64,000 nt of DNA, from NCBI GenBank assembly GCA_964371615.1, contig CAYJMS010000001.1, forward strand, positions 1 to 64,000. The letters run 5' to 3'. This document shows, in pieces, positions 43,612-53,405 of this stretch; the first letter of the stretch is position 1; the number at the start of each line of letters is the position of its first letter. Both the position numbers and the translations under genes were made by a program. Below the pieces are notes generated by a model. The model searched no databases, was not told the DNA's origin, and was given only the letters and a program-made list of their open reading frames with translations. The DNA is from SpSt-333 sp964371615. Its GTDB lineage: Bacteria > Bacteroidota > Ignavibacteria > UBA10030 > UBA8401.

Positions 43612-46359
43612 ATGATGTCGGCATCCGCCGTTGCTGAACCGTCACAACAAATATTCTGGCATTCGCTCTCCGCAGCGGAAGCGCTCCGTCTGGTTGACGG
43701 TGCAAGCGATGGTTTGACCGATCAGGAAGCGCTTCGGCGGCGTGCTGCCAACGGCCCGAACGAACTGAACGAGGTCAAGGCGATAAGTCCGTTCGCGATC
43801 TTTTTCGGCCAGTTTAAAAGTCTCATCGTCTGGATCCTCATTGCCGCCGGCATCATCTCCGCTCTTCTTGGTGAATACATCGATGCTTCCGTCATTCTCT
43901 TAATCGTCATTCTCAATGCCGTTATTGGATTCTACCAGGAATTCAAAGCGGAAAACTCCATTGCCGCACTGAAGAAAATGACCGCACCGCAGGCAAATGT
44001 GCTGCGCGACGGACAGCATATATCCATTGCTGCGTCAGAAATTGTCGTCGGTGATATTCTCCTTCTCGAAGCGGGCGATCTTGTTGCCGCCGATGCACGT
44101 CTTCTGGAATCGGCATCGCTGCGGTGTATCGAAGCAGCGCTGACGGGAGAATCGGTTGCCGTGGCGAAGAAACCGGATGCCATGGATCACACGGACGTTC
44201 TGCTCGGCGATCGGGAGAACATGGTGTTCATGGGAACCGGCATTGCGGCAGGAACGGCGCGGTCCGTTGTCGTGGCGACCGCAATGGATACTGAATTAGG
44301 ACACATCGCCGGCCTGATATCGGACGCAGGGACCGAACAGCGGACTCCGCTCGAAAAAAAACTGGAGTCGTTTGGCCGTGTGCTTATCTGGGCAACATTC
44401 GGGATCGTCGCTCTGGTGTTTGGTTTGGGATTGCTGCGCGGGACGGATCTCTTTGAATTGTTCATGTCGGCCGTCAGTCTCGCCGTGGCCGCCGTCCCTG
44501 AAGGACTTCCGGCCATCGTTACCGTTGCGCTCGGACTCGGCGTTGTCCGAATGTCGCGACGCCGGGCTCTGGTACGCAGGCTGCCGGCAGTTGAAACGCT
44601 CGGTTCGACAACGGTTATCTGCACAGACAAAACCGGAACGCTCACGCTCGGCGAAATGACCGTGCGCGCGCTTTTTGTTGCGGACAAACTCTATGACGTC
44701 ACCGGTGAAGGATATGGACCGGAAGGAGAAATACGGTACAACGGAGCCCGGCTGGACGGCGAACATGCCGCGCCGTTGCTCGAACTGTCATCTGTCCTCA
44801 TCGGATGCAATAATGCTCATCGGTCGCAGGAAGAAGGGCAATGGAGGACGATCGGCGATCCGACTGAAGGCGCAATGCTGACTGCCGGAATAAAGGCCGG
44901 CGGTGATCAAAACCGGATTGAGCACGAGATGCCGAAACTCGAAGAATTCCCGTTCGATTCCGATCGAAAGATGAGTTCGATGATCCGCTCGATGCCGGAC
45001 GGGACGTTACGCGTGTTTACCAACGGCGCACCCGGTATACTGCTAAAAAAGTGTGCGCAATTATATACCGGCAGCGGAATTCGCCCGATGACGGAGGAGG
45101 ACAGGACACGGATTCTTGCACAAACATCCGCCATGGCAAAAAAATCCCTCCGCGTTCTCGGTTCGGCGCATCGTTCTATCGAACCGGCATCGGTTGGGAC
45201 GCGTACGGCGGACGCAGTAGAGAACGATCTCACATTCGTCGGCCTCTCCGGAATGTACGATCCGCCGCGGCAAGAGGCGAAGGAAGCCATTGCCCGCTGC
45301 CGCAATGCGGGTATTCGTGTCGTCATGATCACCGGCGATCATCCGGAAACGGCGACGGCGATTGCACACGAGATCGGAATTGCCGATGAAAACAATGCCG
45401 CCGTCAGCGGCATTGAACTCGAAAAGATGTCGGACGCGGAACTGCGCAATCGTGTCTCCGCTATCTCCGTGTATGCACGAGTGACCGCCGGACACAAACT
45501 CCGGATCGTCCGGGCGTGGAAAGAAAATCATGCAGTCGTGGCGATGACCGGTGACGGAGTAAACGATGCGCCCGCAATCAAGGGAGCGGACATCGGCATA
45601 GCGATGGGACGGACGGGGACGGAAGTGACAAAACAAGCATCGGATATGATCATTACCGACGATAATTTTGTAACGATCGTTTCTGCCGTCGAAGAAGGCA
45701 GAGGAATTTATGACAATATCCGTAAAACCCTTCAGTATTTGCTGGCAGGAAATACCGGTGAACTGCTGTTGATGACCGTCTGTGTCGTCATCGGATACCC
45801 GGTTCCGCTGCTTCCGATCCATTTACTCTGGATCAATCTGGTCACCGACGGAATGCCGGCAGTAGCGCTGGTCACCGATCCCGTCGACCCGGATGTCATG
45901 AATCGTAATCCGCGGCCGCGGTTGGACCGGATTACCAACCGCAGTTTTTTGCGCACGATGGTCACGACCGGATTTCTCACGGCCGGTGTTGCGTTTACGG
46001 TGTATGTTGTCATGCTGCAATCGCATGCCGTGGAGATCGCCCGCACGTATGCATTTACGGTTCTTGTTTTCGCTGAACTATTGCGCTCATTCGGTGCTCG
46101 CAGCGAAACAAAGCCAGTGTGGCGCATTTCTCTCCTCACGAACATCAGTCTGGTGGCGGTCGTGGCTGTCACGTTCGGCCTCCAGTTACTGAGCCAGCAC
46201 ATCGAAATATTCGGCAGATTCCTGAAAACGTCATCGATGCCGGTGTCCGATTGGTTTCTCCTTCTTGCCGTCGGCGCCATACCGCTGCTCATGCTCGAAG
46301 CGGTGAAAGTCGTTCGCAATGCACGCCGTCAAGCAATTCACAAAAAGGAATCGATATGA
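43612..46359 (+). CDS. P2-type cation-transporting ATPase (Ca2+-ATPase-like)
   Basis: 915 residues. N-terminal cation-ATPase domain (~15-85, HSLSAAEALRLVDG), actuator domain with ALTGES, TM4 motif PEGLPAIVTVALGLGV, phosphorylation site Asp339 in ICDKTG-type context (CTDKTGTLT), hinge MTGDGVNDAPAIKGADIGIAMG, then the C-terminal membrane half. The PEGLP motif and overall pattern fit P2A/P2B calcium pumps or bacterial relatives; the ion is not certain. Starts ATGATG with GGGAGAA upstream. Its stop overlaps the next gene's start (ATGA). Confidence 0.92.
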   Translation: MMSASAVAEPSQQIFWHSLSAAEALRLVDGASDGLTDQEALRRRAANGPNELNEVKAISPFAIFFGQFKSLIVWILIAAGIISALLGEYIDASVILLIVILNAVIGFYQEFKAENSIAALKKMTAPQANVLRDGQHISIAASEIVVGDILLLEAGDLVAADARLLESASLRCIEAALTGESVAVAKKPDAMDHTDVLLGDRENMVFMGTGIAAGTARSVVVATAMDTELGHIAGLISDAGTEQRTPLEKKLESFGRVLIWATFGIVALVFGLGLLRGTDLFELFMSAVSLAVAAVPEGLPAIVTVALGLGVVRMSRRRALVRRLPAVETLGSTTVICTDKTGTLTLGEMTVRALFVADKLYDVTGEGYGPEGEIRYNGARLDGEHAAPLLELSSVLIGCNNAHRSQEEGQWRTIGDPTEGAMLTAGIKAGGDQNRIEHEMPKLEEFPFDSDRKMSSMIRSMPDGTLRVFTNGAPGILLKKCAQLYTGSGIRPMTEEDRTRILAQTSAMAKKSLRVLGSAHRSIEPASVGTRTADAVENDLTFVGLSGMYDPPRQEAKEAIARCRNAGIRVVMITGDHPETATAIAHEIGIADENNAAVSGIELEKMSDAELRNRVSAISVYARVTAGHKLRIVRAWKENHAVVAMTGDGVNDAPAIKGADIGIAMGRTGTEVTKQASDMIITDDNFVTIVSAVEEGRGIYDNIRKTLQYLLAGNTGELLLMTVCVVIGYPVPLLPIHLLWINLVTDGMPAVALVTDPVDPDVMNRNPRPRLDRITNRSFLRTMVTTGFLTAGVAFTVYVVMLQSHAVEIARTYAFTVLVFAELLRSFGARSETKPVWRISLLTNISLVAVVAVTFGLQLLSQHIEIFGRFLKTSSMPVSDWFLLLAVGAIPLLMLEAVKVVRNARRQAIHKKESI

Positions 46360-47228
46360 AAATCCGCTTTACTTGGAAGATACAGTCGGTGTGGGCACAT
46401 GTGAAACTCGCGGCAAAAACATACTCCCGTATCGACGGTGCCGAATGGGGAGGAGCATTCGCATTCAATGCGTTCTTTTCGTTGTTTCCTCTCGTGATCC
46501 TTCTCGTCTCAATTTTCTCTTCATTTGTTGAACGGGAGACGGCAGTCGATACGGTCATCGGATATATCAAACACTATGTCCCGATCACCCGCGACATGAA
46601 ACGGTATGTTTTTGATACGATCGATGGCGTGATCCGGGAGCGCACACAAGCGGGGGCGATAGCCTCCCTTTTTCTCGTTTGGGTCACGATTCAATGTTTC
46701 ACCTCTCTTATTATTGCCACCGTCAATGCCTGGGATTTGAAAGCGTACAGCTGGTGGCAACTGATTGTGAAGAGTCTTCAGTTCCTGGCAATCTCTGCAC
46801 TGGCAATCGTCATTGGTATTGCGGTTCCGACGCTGATAGGATTACTCAATGAATGGCTCTTTCCGTCGTACGTATTCCGCTCCTGGGTGGTTGATGTAGG
46901 AACATATATATATCCCATGGTGATCATCTTCTTCGGTATCAGTATGTTCTACCGTTTAGCGCCAAACCGAAAGACGAAATTTTCCGAGATATGGATCGCC
47001 GCTCTGATAGTTACAATTCTCGTGCGGGGAGGTATAAGTCTGTTTGGATTGTACTTGACAAAATTTTCGACATTGAATGCGGTCTACGGCGCATTTGGCG
47101 GCATCATGGCGCTGCTGCTCTGGATCTATTTTACCGGCTGCCTTTTTATTTTTGGTGCATGTCTCAGTGCGGCACAAGCCGAACTCCGCGCACAATCAAA
47201 ACATCCGGCAAAACATCCGGTGTCATAG
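46356..47228 (+). CDS. YihY/BrkB family membrane protein
   Basis: 290 residues, six membrane spans, with the family signatures GAFAFNAFFSLFPLVILLVS near the N-terminus and the ending NAVYGAFGGIMALLLWIYFTGCLFIFGACLSA. Members are described as virulence factor BrkB or YihY; their function is unresolved, with envelope transport proposed. Overlap with the preceding ATPase gene by ATGA implies translational coupling. AAAGGAAT precedes the ATG. Confidence 0.9.
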   Translation: MKIRFTWKIQSVWAHVKLAAKTYSRIDGAEWGGAFAFNAFFSLFPLVILLVSIFSSFVERETAVDTVIGYIKHYVPITRDMKRYVFDTIDGVIRERTQAGAIASLFLVWVTIQCFTSLIIATVNAWDLKAYSWWQLIVKSLQFLAISALAIVIGIAVPTLIGLLNEWLFPSYVFRSWVVDVGTYIYPMVIIFFGISMFYRLAPNRKTKFSEIWIAALIVTILVRGGISLFGLYLTKFSTLNAVYGAFGGIMALLLWIYFTGCLFIFGACLSAAQAELRAQSKHPAKHPVS

Positions 47229-47372
47229 GTCCTGTTCCGGCGGCATGAGAGCCTCAAGTGTCAGTGGTGCCATAAATACGGGTCAATTTGCCATTATTGG
47301 TATTTGCGATCTGGTTTTAGGTGCGGATTTTTGGAAATATCATCAATTCTCATTGATGGAACCGCTGCCTGT
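47229..47372. other. Gene-free intergenic stretch
   Basis: I see no convincing gene between the BrkB-type stop and promoter box copy 5. A short frame from 47246 (MRASSVSGAINTGQ...) lacks a ribosome binding site and resembles no family. Confidence 0.4.
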
Positions 47373-47432
47373 GGAGTAATCCCTTTTTCATCCTTTCGAT
47401 CTATTCTATTTCATCTTATTCAATGCTATCTA
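47373..47432 (+). promoter_or_regulatory. Putative promoter unit, conserved box copy 5
   Basis: GGAGTAATCCC...TCATCCTTTCG (26 nt, 47373-47398) is followed after 28 nt by TATCTA at 47427, 54 nt from the box start. It shares TTTCGATCTATT with copy 4 beyond the box. Predicted start near 47439, giving a ~190-nt leader before the YtxH gene at 47630. I find no clear structure in that leader. Confidence 0.5.
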
Positions 47433-47629
47433 TCATTAGCATGCAATAGGAGTAGAACGATCAATGGCACCCCCATTCCGAATTTGCATATGCAGAAAAT
47501 TGTGCAAGAGATTCTAAAGTAGCGTTCGCTTGATTGATCGGCAGAGATAGGCATTACCGGTTCACTATCATGCCGTTATGACCACAGACCGGTAGAAAAG
47601 CATTGATGTGTTTTCAATGGAGGAGCATT

Positions 47630-47806
47630 ATGATACAAACGGGGAAAGTATTACTCGGAATTTTTATTGGTGCAGTTGTCGGGACGGTTCTTGGAGTTCT
47701 GATGGCGCCATCGGACGAACGCATGTCACGGATCAGAATAAGTCGCGAAAGTTCAGAACGATCCGGCGACGCAGACGATACATACGGAGAGTATTCGATT
47801 TTATAG
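47630..47806 (+). CDS. YtxH-type small membrane protein (58 aa)
   Basis: One glycine-rich membrane span, GKVLLGIFIGAVVGTVLGVLMAPS, the YtxH family hallmark, followed by a short charged tail (DERMSRIRISRESSERS). YtxH proteins are general-stress proteins of unknown mechanism. AATGGAGGAGC gives a strong ribosome binding site. It lies under promoter box copy 5 and upstream of a second, longer YtxH protein. Confidence 0.8.
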   Translation: MIQTGKVLLGIFIGAVVGTVLGVLMAPSDERMSRIRISRESSERSGDADDTYGEYSIL

Positions 47807-47880
47807 CGATACATGCCGGGATCTTTACTCATCTGCCATTAAAATGGATATCGGTGCTCAATCAAACCAAAGCCGTAAAA

Positions 47881-47915
47881 CAGATCCCAATCCGCTCCCG
47901 GATTGTTGGGATCTG
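47881..47915 (+). other. Hairpin between the two YtxH genes
   Basis: CAGATCCCAA and TTGGGATCTG make a 10-bp stem, extended inside by TCCG/CGGA. No T-run follows. Possibly an mRNA processing or stability element setting the ratio of the two products. Confidence 0.5.
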
Positions 47916-47999
47916 ATCTATTTCCGGGAGTCAAGATGTATTGCAGAGAAAACGCTTGTGCCACAATATCATTCATAATAATAATCAAGGAACGAGAAC

Positions 48000-48266
48000 A
48001 TGAGTAAAAGTAAAGTATTGCTTGGAGTCGCTGTCGGCGCCGCCGTCGGCACTGCATTGGGTGTGTTGATCGCACCGGCGAAAGGATCCGTAACGAAAAA
48101 GAAATTGCTGAGACAGGGTGCTGCCCTGACGGATGGTGCGAAGGAAAAAATCAGTGAATATTCCGATGGTGTGACAGAGGAATATGGCGCGTTGAAAAAA
48201 GAGGCGTTGAACTTTGTGAAAAAAGGAAAAAAGACCGCCGCGGCTCTGGTCAAATCAAAAAAATGA
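48000..48266 (+). CDS. YtxH-domain protein (88 aa)
   Basis: N-terminal membrane span SKVLLGVAVGAAVGTALGVLIAPAKGS, then a Lys/Ala/Glu helical tail typical of YtxH (LTDGAKEKISEYSDGVTEEYGALKKEALNFVKKGKK). Likely inner-membrane anchored with an amphipathic helix; linked by family to general stress. Paralogous to the 47630 product. AAGGAACGAGAAC precedes the ATG. Confidence 0.88.
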   Translation: MSKSKVLLGVAVGAAVGTALGVLIAPAKGSVTKKKLLRQGAALTDGAKEKISEYSDGVTEEYGALKKEALNFVKKGKKTAAALVKSKK

Positions 48267-48374
48267 CCGCATGCATAACGCTGCAATCCCGGACAACTCC
48301 GTGATCAACGGGTGTCCATGACATTGATGCGGAGAGTATCTGCTGATTGGACTCGATAAAAAAAGGAGCACACT

Positions 48375-51300
48375 ATCTCCGATGCCGCCGTAAAAGAGAA
48401 AAAGACCAAAACGTACGTCCGCCGCACCGTCAAGTTTGTTGCGTGGATATTTGCCGGCATACTGTGTTTGATCGTCATTGCCGTGATTGTGCTGCAGATT
48501 CCCGGTGTTCAGCATTCCATTGCCCAAAAGGCCGTATCGATCATATCGGACAAGACCGGTACCCGCATCGAAATCGGTTCGCTCGAAATTGCTTTCACTC
48601 ACTCGATTGTTCTGGGGAACGTTTTTGTGCGAGACCTCCGACAGGATACGCTGCTGTTCGTTCGATCGCTGGCGGTGGATGTCAATCTGCTGGGGCTTCT
48701 TTCCCGAGAGATACATCTGACGAACATTCGAATCGATTCACTCACCGCCAACATTACCCGCTCGCTCCCCGACAGCAATTTCAATTTCGATGTCATCCTT
48801 TCTGCATTGGGAGCCGATACCGTTGCCACCGAGAAGGAACCCGATACAACATCGCACTCCGGATGGAATATACAATTCGGTACAGTACACCTCAATGATA
48901 TCCATGCATCCTTTAACGACGAAGTGAACGGCATGGATATACGATTGGACCTCGGCACAGTGAAAACATCAATCGATACATTCGATCTCGATAAAATGCG
49001 GTTTTACACCGGTGATGTCGAACTCGCAAACATCACGGCAAGCATCATGCAAACCAGGGAATCCCCTCCCGATACCGCCCTATCCTCATCGATAAACGTG
49101 GGATTCGGGACTATTGCGATGGAAGAGGTTCGCGGATCGTACCGGAATACTGTTTCCGGCGACCGATACAATGTCAACATCGGGACATCGACTCTGGAAG
49201 CGGAACTGATCGATCTTCCTTCACACCGAATTGCGGTAAAAGAATTTTTGTTGAAAAACTCAAGCATTCACATCTCCCGCTCAAATCCGCCGATAAAAAA
49301 GCAAGCCGCAATCGTCTCACCGTTGTCGTCTGACGAAGCGGCACCCTGGTCGATTACGCTCGGCACATTGGCTCTTGTCGAAAATATCGTGCAATACGAT
49401 GTAAATAACGCGGAACCGACAGCAGGATTTGACATGAATCATCTGCGATTTGACAGACTGTCACTGAGTGCGAAAAAGGTCCGGTATAGCGACAAACACA
49501 TTGCAGCGGATATTGGTCATACTGCTTTTCGGGAACATTCCGGCATTGAATTGCGCGAATTGAAGGGAAAGTTCTTATTGGATTCCATGCATGTTCGGGT
49601 GACGGATTTGACGGTGGAAACGGCGGAAAGCCGGTTGCATCAGAATATTCTTTTACAGTATGCTTCTCTCTCTGAACTGCAAAATTTTTCCGGGACAATG
49701 AAGGTAACCTCGTCGATCGATGAGTCTCATATTGCCGTGCCGGAGATTCTTTTGTTCTTCCCCGCTTTTCCGTTAAAAAACAAGCCGGGATCATGGATAC
49801 GGCTCTCATCCGTTCTTTCGGGATCGGTTGGAAATCTCCTCGTAGAAGAATTGAATGTCGAAGCAGGAGACTCCACGTCTCTCAATCTCGCCGGAACGAT
49901 CCGTGGACTTCCGGACATTACATCTGCCCACTTTGCCATGGACCTCCGTCAATTCACCACCGGCCGCCATGATATTCAATCGATTGTTGCGGATACGGTG
50001 CTGCCGAAGGGCATCGTCATTCCGGTATCGATACAGGCATCCGGTGATTTTGACGGTACGATGAAGAATTTTGAAGGATCAGCCGACATCGTCGCCGATG
50101 GCGCAACGGTAACGGTCCGCGCCGCGCTGAACTCCGGTAATGGATTCGATACCGCACGGTGGAACGCCGATGTGAAGATTGCGGAATTTGATATCGGCGC
50201 GCTGCTGGGCGATTCGGTGATGCTGGGTCCCGTCTCGCTGAGAGCAAAGGCCGAAGGAACGGGCGTGACGATCGACGACGTTTCGGCGCGTGTTCATATC
50301 ATCGTCGATACGGCGGTAGTGTACGGTTATCCGTACAGCCGGCTGACGATCGACGGAACGGCGTCGCCGACAATGTTCGACGGAAGTGCTGTGATGAAGG
50401 ATACCAATATCGCGTTCTCGTTTAACGGGATCATTAATACAGACAGTACACATCCGCAATACACGTTTACGGTGACGCTTGAAGGAATCGACCTGCAGGC
50501 GCTCCGATTGACCGATGACGACATACGTCTCTCCGGCGTCATGACGTCGGACCTGAACGGAAAAGATGTCAACGATATTAACGGCATTGTCGACATTCGC
50601 GATGTTGTGATCGTAAAGAACAACAAACGATACGTCATCGACTCGCTTGTCTATGTGTCGGTAAACATTGAAGACCGGACGCACATCAGCATTGAATCGA
50701 CGATTCTCGCAGGACAATTTGACGGCACAATAACGCCGGGCGAATTGCCGGAAGTGCTGAAAGATCATATCAGTCACTATTTTACGCTTCATGGCGCACA
50801 ACGGAAAAAGACGCTGTCGGCGCAGCTGTTCTCATTCCGCATCGTTGTTCGTGATCCCTCGACAATGGCGGATATTTTCCTGCCGGAGTTGCGTCACATT
50901 TCAGTCGGCACCATCGAAGGAGATTTTGACAGTGAAAAAAAATCGTTGAATGTAAATATCGGCCTTCCCGGAGTGAACTACGACGGAATAATTGTCGATA
51001 GTCTTATGTTTCACGTTACATCCGATCAACGGATGTTGCAAGCGGCGCTCCGTATCCGGTCGATATCCGATTCGGTATTGCGGATAACAAATCTTCACAT
51101 CACAGGGAGTGCGCAAAACGACAGCATCGCTTGCGCAATACGAAGCACGGGTGACGACGAATCGGTCAAGATGCTCCTTGCTGGGGTATTTACCAGTCTT
51201 GCAGAAGGATATGCATTCCGTTTGAATGATGACGGTGTCGTTTTCCATGATGTGCCGTGGACAATCGCTCCCGATAATATCATTCACTTCGGGAGGAAGA

Positions 51301-53375
51301 GGTTCATTGCACAGAATGTTCACGTGCAGGGAGCAGGACAATCATTTTCTCTCAACAGCACGGATCTTGACCAGAATCAACCGCCGCTGCGGATTGAATT
51401 TAAAGAATTTGATCTTACGTCGTTATCACGCATCGTCGAACGTGAGCAGGGATTGCTGGGCGGACGACTTCACGGCATTATCGTGCTGCAAAACCTGGGG
51501 AAGCAGATGGCGTTCACCTCCGATCTCAGTATTAAAGGATTTTCCTTCTACTCACAGCCGGTCGGCGATATCGCTGTGCGTGCGCACAATCGGACGGAGA
51601 ACGTCTTCGATGTGGCGGTGGATATCACCGGCAACGGAAACCGGATTGCCATGGCGGGAAAATACCGGAGCGTTGCAGGCGGCAGTCACATCGACGTGGC
51701 ATTCGATGTGACGGAATTGAATCTTGCATCCGTTGAACCCTTTACATTCGGCGCCGTTACACGACTTTCGGGAAAAATGAACGGTTCGGTGCATGTCGCC
51801 GGCACAATAAAGAAGCCGGTGATTAAAGGCGAGTTGCGATTTGCGCAGGCCGGATTCAAACCGACGTTCCTTGATTCATATCTGCGTCTCAATGACGGCG
51901 CGATCCTCTTCGACGCTGCCGGGATCGGGTTCCGGTCGATCGATCTCATCGATACACTGGGCAACACTGCGACACTGCGCGGCCGGCTCTCCACGAATGA
52001 TTATCGCAGCTTCAATTACGATATTCGGATACACTCCGATAATTTCCTCCTCCTGAACAAACCGGCGAGCCGTGATGCGCTTTTTTACGGTACGATATTC
52101 CTCAACAGCGACATCTCCGTGAAGGGCGACCATCTGCATCAGGTCGTTACGATGGAGGCTGAGTTGAAGAAAGGGAGTAACCTTGCCGTCGTCATGCCCG
52201 AATCGGAACTCGCGATCGAAGAACGGCGCGGCATCATCCGGTTTGTCGATGTACGGGCGCCGTTGCACACGATCATGTCCAGGAAAAACCCCGATGCGAG
52301 CGATGATACTTCCGACGTGCATCGATCGACCATGGAACTGACATCCAATATCTCCGTGAACAAGGATTCCAAACTCAGGATTCTGATCGATCCGATCGCC
52401 GGAGATTCGCTGGTGATACGCGGCGATGCGACGCTGAGCTTCACCATCGATCCGAGCGGAAAAATGTCCCTGACCGGCCGGTACGAAATCCGCGATGGAT
52501 CATACCAATTGTCCTTCGGCGATTTTATCAGAAGGGAATTTGCCATTGCCGGCGGAAGCAGCCTGACGTGGTTCGGCTCGCCGCTTGATGCCGCTGTCGA
52601 TATCACGGCGATCTATACGGTAAAAGCGTCGGTGCTGGATCTCGTACAGTCCCAGTTGAGCGGGATGAGTCCGGAAGAGCGGAACAAATACAAACAAGAG
52701 ATCCCGATACAGGTCCACCTGATGATGACGGGAAAACTGTTGACGCCGGAGATACGTTTCAAGCTCGATCTTCCCCCGGACAAGAAAGGCGTGCTGAACG
52801 GAACGGTATACGCAAAACTGAATGAATTGAACGGCCAGGAATCCGAACTCAATAAGCAGGTGTTCGCTCTGTTGATATTAGGGAGATTTATCGCGGAGAA
52901 TCCTCTGGCCTCCGCCGGCGGCAACGACGAACTGACCGATTTTGCCCGTTCCAGTGCGAGCCAGGTGCTGTCCGCACAGCTGAACCGATTATCGGCTCAG
53001 TACATACAGGGCGTGAACGTGAATGTCGGATTGGAATCCTATCAGGATTATTCGTCCGGTGCGGCGGAAGGACGGACTCAGATGCAAGTAGCTCTCTCGA
53101 AACAACTCTTCGATGAGCGCGTGACGGTGGAAGTCGGCGGCAACGTGGAACTTGAAGGGCAACGAAGCCAGAGAAATATGCTCAACAATTTTGCGGGTGA
53201 CGTCAAAGTGCTCTATTCGCTGACCGAGGATGGACGATGGCAGGTGCTGGCATTCCGTGAAAATACGTACGAGGGAGCAATCGACGGCGATATTACAAAA
53301 ACAGGTGTCGGCATAGTCTATACGATCGATTTTAACAAACTGTTCGGCATCACGCTCACGCCGGTGGCGGAATGA
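48375..53375 (+). CDS. tamB: TamB-like translocation/assembly module protein
   Basis: About 1666 residues: an inner-membrane anchor, then a very long periplasmic run of AsmA/TamB-like beta strands, then a C-terminal DUF490 domain (~1240 on; RFVDVRAPLHT, SFTIDPSGKMSLTGRYEIRDGSYQL, LARSSASQVLSAQLNRL-like ending). TamB bridges the envelope and works with a BamA-family partner, here the next gene, in lipid transport or outer-membrane insertion. Before the first standard codon (TTG 48468) the frame continues through KKTKTYVRRTVKFVAWIFAGILC, which completes the positive-inside anchor. No ATG, GTG or TTG occurs between the in-frame TAA at 48357 and 48468. AAGGAG at 48363 points to ATC at 48375 as the start. 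Confidence 0.88.
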   Translation: MSDAAVKEKKTKTYVRRTVKFVAWIFAGILCLIVIAVIVLQIPGVQHSIAQKAVSIISDKTGTRIEIGSLEIAFTHSIVLGNVFVRDLRQDTLLFVRSLAVDVNLLGLLSREIHLTNIRIDSLTANITRSLPDSNFNFDVILSALGADTVATEKEPDTTSHSGWNIQFGTVHLNDIHASFNDEVNGMDIRLDLGTVKTSIDTFDLDKMRFYTGDVELANITASIMQTRESPPDTALSSSINVGFGTIAMEEVRGSYRNTVSGDRYNVNIGTSTLEAELIDLPSHRIAVKEFLLKNSSIHISRSNPPIKKQAAIVSPLSSDEAAPWSITLGTLALVENIVQYDVNNAEPTAGFDMNHLRFDRLSLSAKKVRYSDKHIAADIGHTAFREHSGIELRELKGKFLLDSMHVRVTDLTVETAESRLHQNILLQYASLSELQNFSGTMKVTSSIDESHIAVPEILLFFPAFPLKNKPGSWIRLSSVLSGSVGNLLVEELNVEAGDSTSLNLAGTIRGLPDITSAHFAMDLRQFTTGRHDIQSIVADTVLPKGIVIPVSIQASGDFDGTMKNFEGSADIVADGATVTVRAALNSGNGFDTARWNADVKIAEFDIGALLGDSVMLGPVSLRAKAEGTGVTIDDVSARVHIIVDTAVVYGYPYSRLTIDGTASPTMFDGSAVMKDTNIAFSFNGIINTDSTHPQYTFTVTLEGIDLQALRLTDDDIRLSGVMTSDLNGKDVNDINGIVDIRDVVIVKNNKRYVIDSLVYVSVNIEDRTHISIESTILAGQFDGTITPGELPEVLKDHISHYFTLHGAQRKKTLSAQLFSFRIVVRDPSTMADIFLPELRHISVGTIEGDFDSEKKSLNVNIGLPGVNYDGIIVDSLMFHVTSDQRMLQAALRIRSISDSVLRITNLHITGSAQNDSIACAIRSTGDDESVKMLLAGVFTSLAEGYAFRLNDDGVVFHDVPWTIAPDNIIHFGRKRFIAQNVHVQGAGQSFSLNSTDLDQNQPPLRIEFKEFDLTSLSRIVEREQGLLGGRLHGIIVLQNLGKQMAFTSDLSIKGFSFYSQPVGDIAVRAHNRTENVFDVAVDITGNGNRIAMAGKYRSVAGGSHIDVAFDVTELNLASVEPFTFGAVTRLSGKMNGSVHVAGTIKKPVIKGELRFAQAGFKPTFLDSYLRLNDGAILFDAAGIGFRSIDLIDTLGNTATLRGRLSTNDYRSFNYDIRIHSDNFLLLNKPASRDALFYGTIFLNSDISVKGDHLHQVVTMEAELKKGSNLAVVMPESELAIEERRGIIRFVDVRAPLHTIMSRKNPDASDDTSDVHRSTMELTSNISVNKDSKLRILIDPIAGDSLVIRGDATLSFTIDPSGKMSLTGRYEIRDGSYQLSFGDFIRREFAIAGGSSLTWFGSPLDAAVDITAIYTVKASVLDLVQSQLSGMSPEERNKYKQEIPIQVHLMMTGKLLTPEIRFKLDLPPDKKGVLNGTVYAKLNELNGQESELNKQVFALLILGRFIAENPLASAGGNDELTDFARSSASQVLSAQLNRLSAQYIQGVNVNVGLESYQDYSSGAAEGRTQMQVALSKQLFDERVTVEVGGNVELEGQRSQRNMLNNFAGDVKVLYSLTEDGRWQVLAFRENTYEGAIDGDITKTGVGIVYTIDFNKLFGITLTPVAE

Positions 53376-53405
53376 TAACGGATTTCGCTCCGCAGAAACT
53401 ATAAT

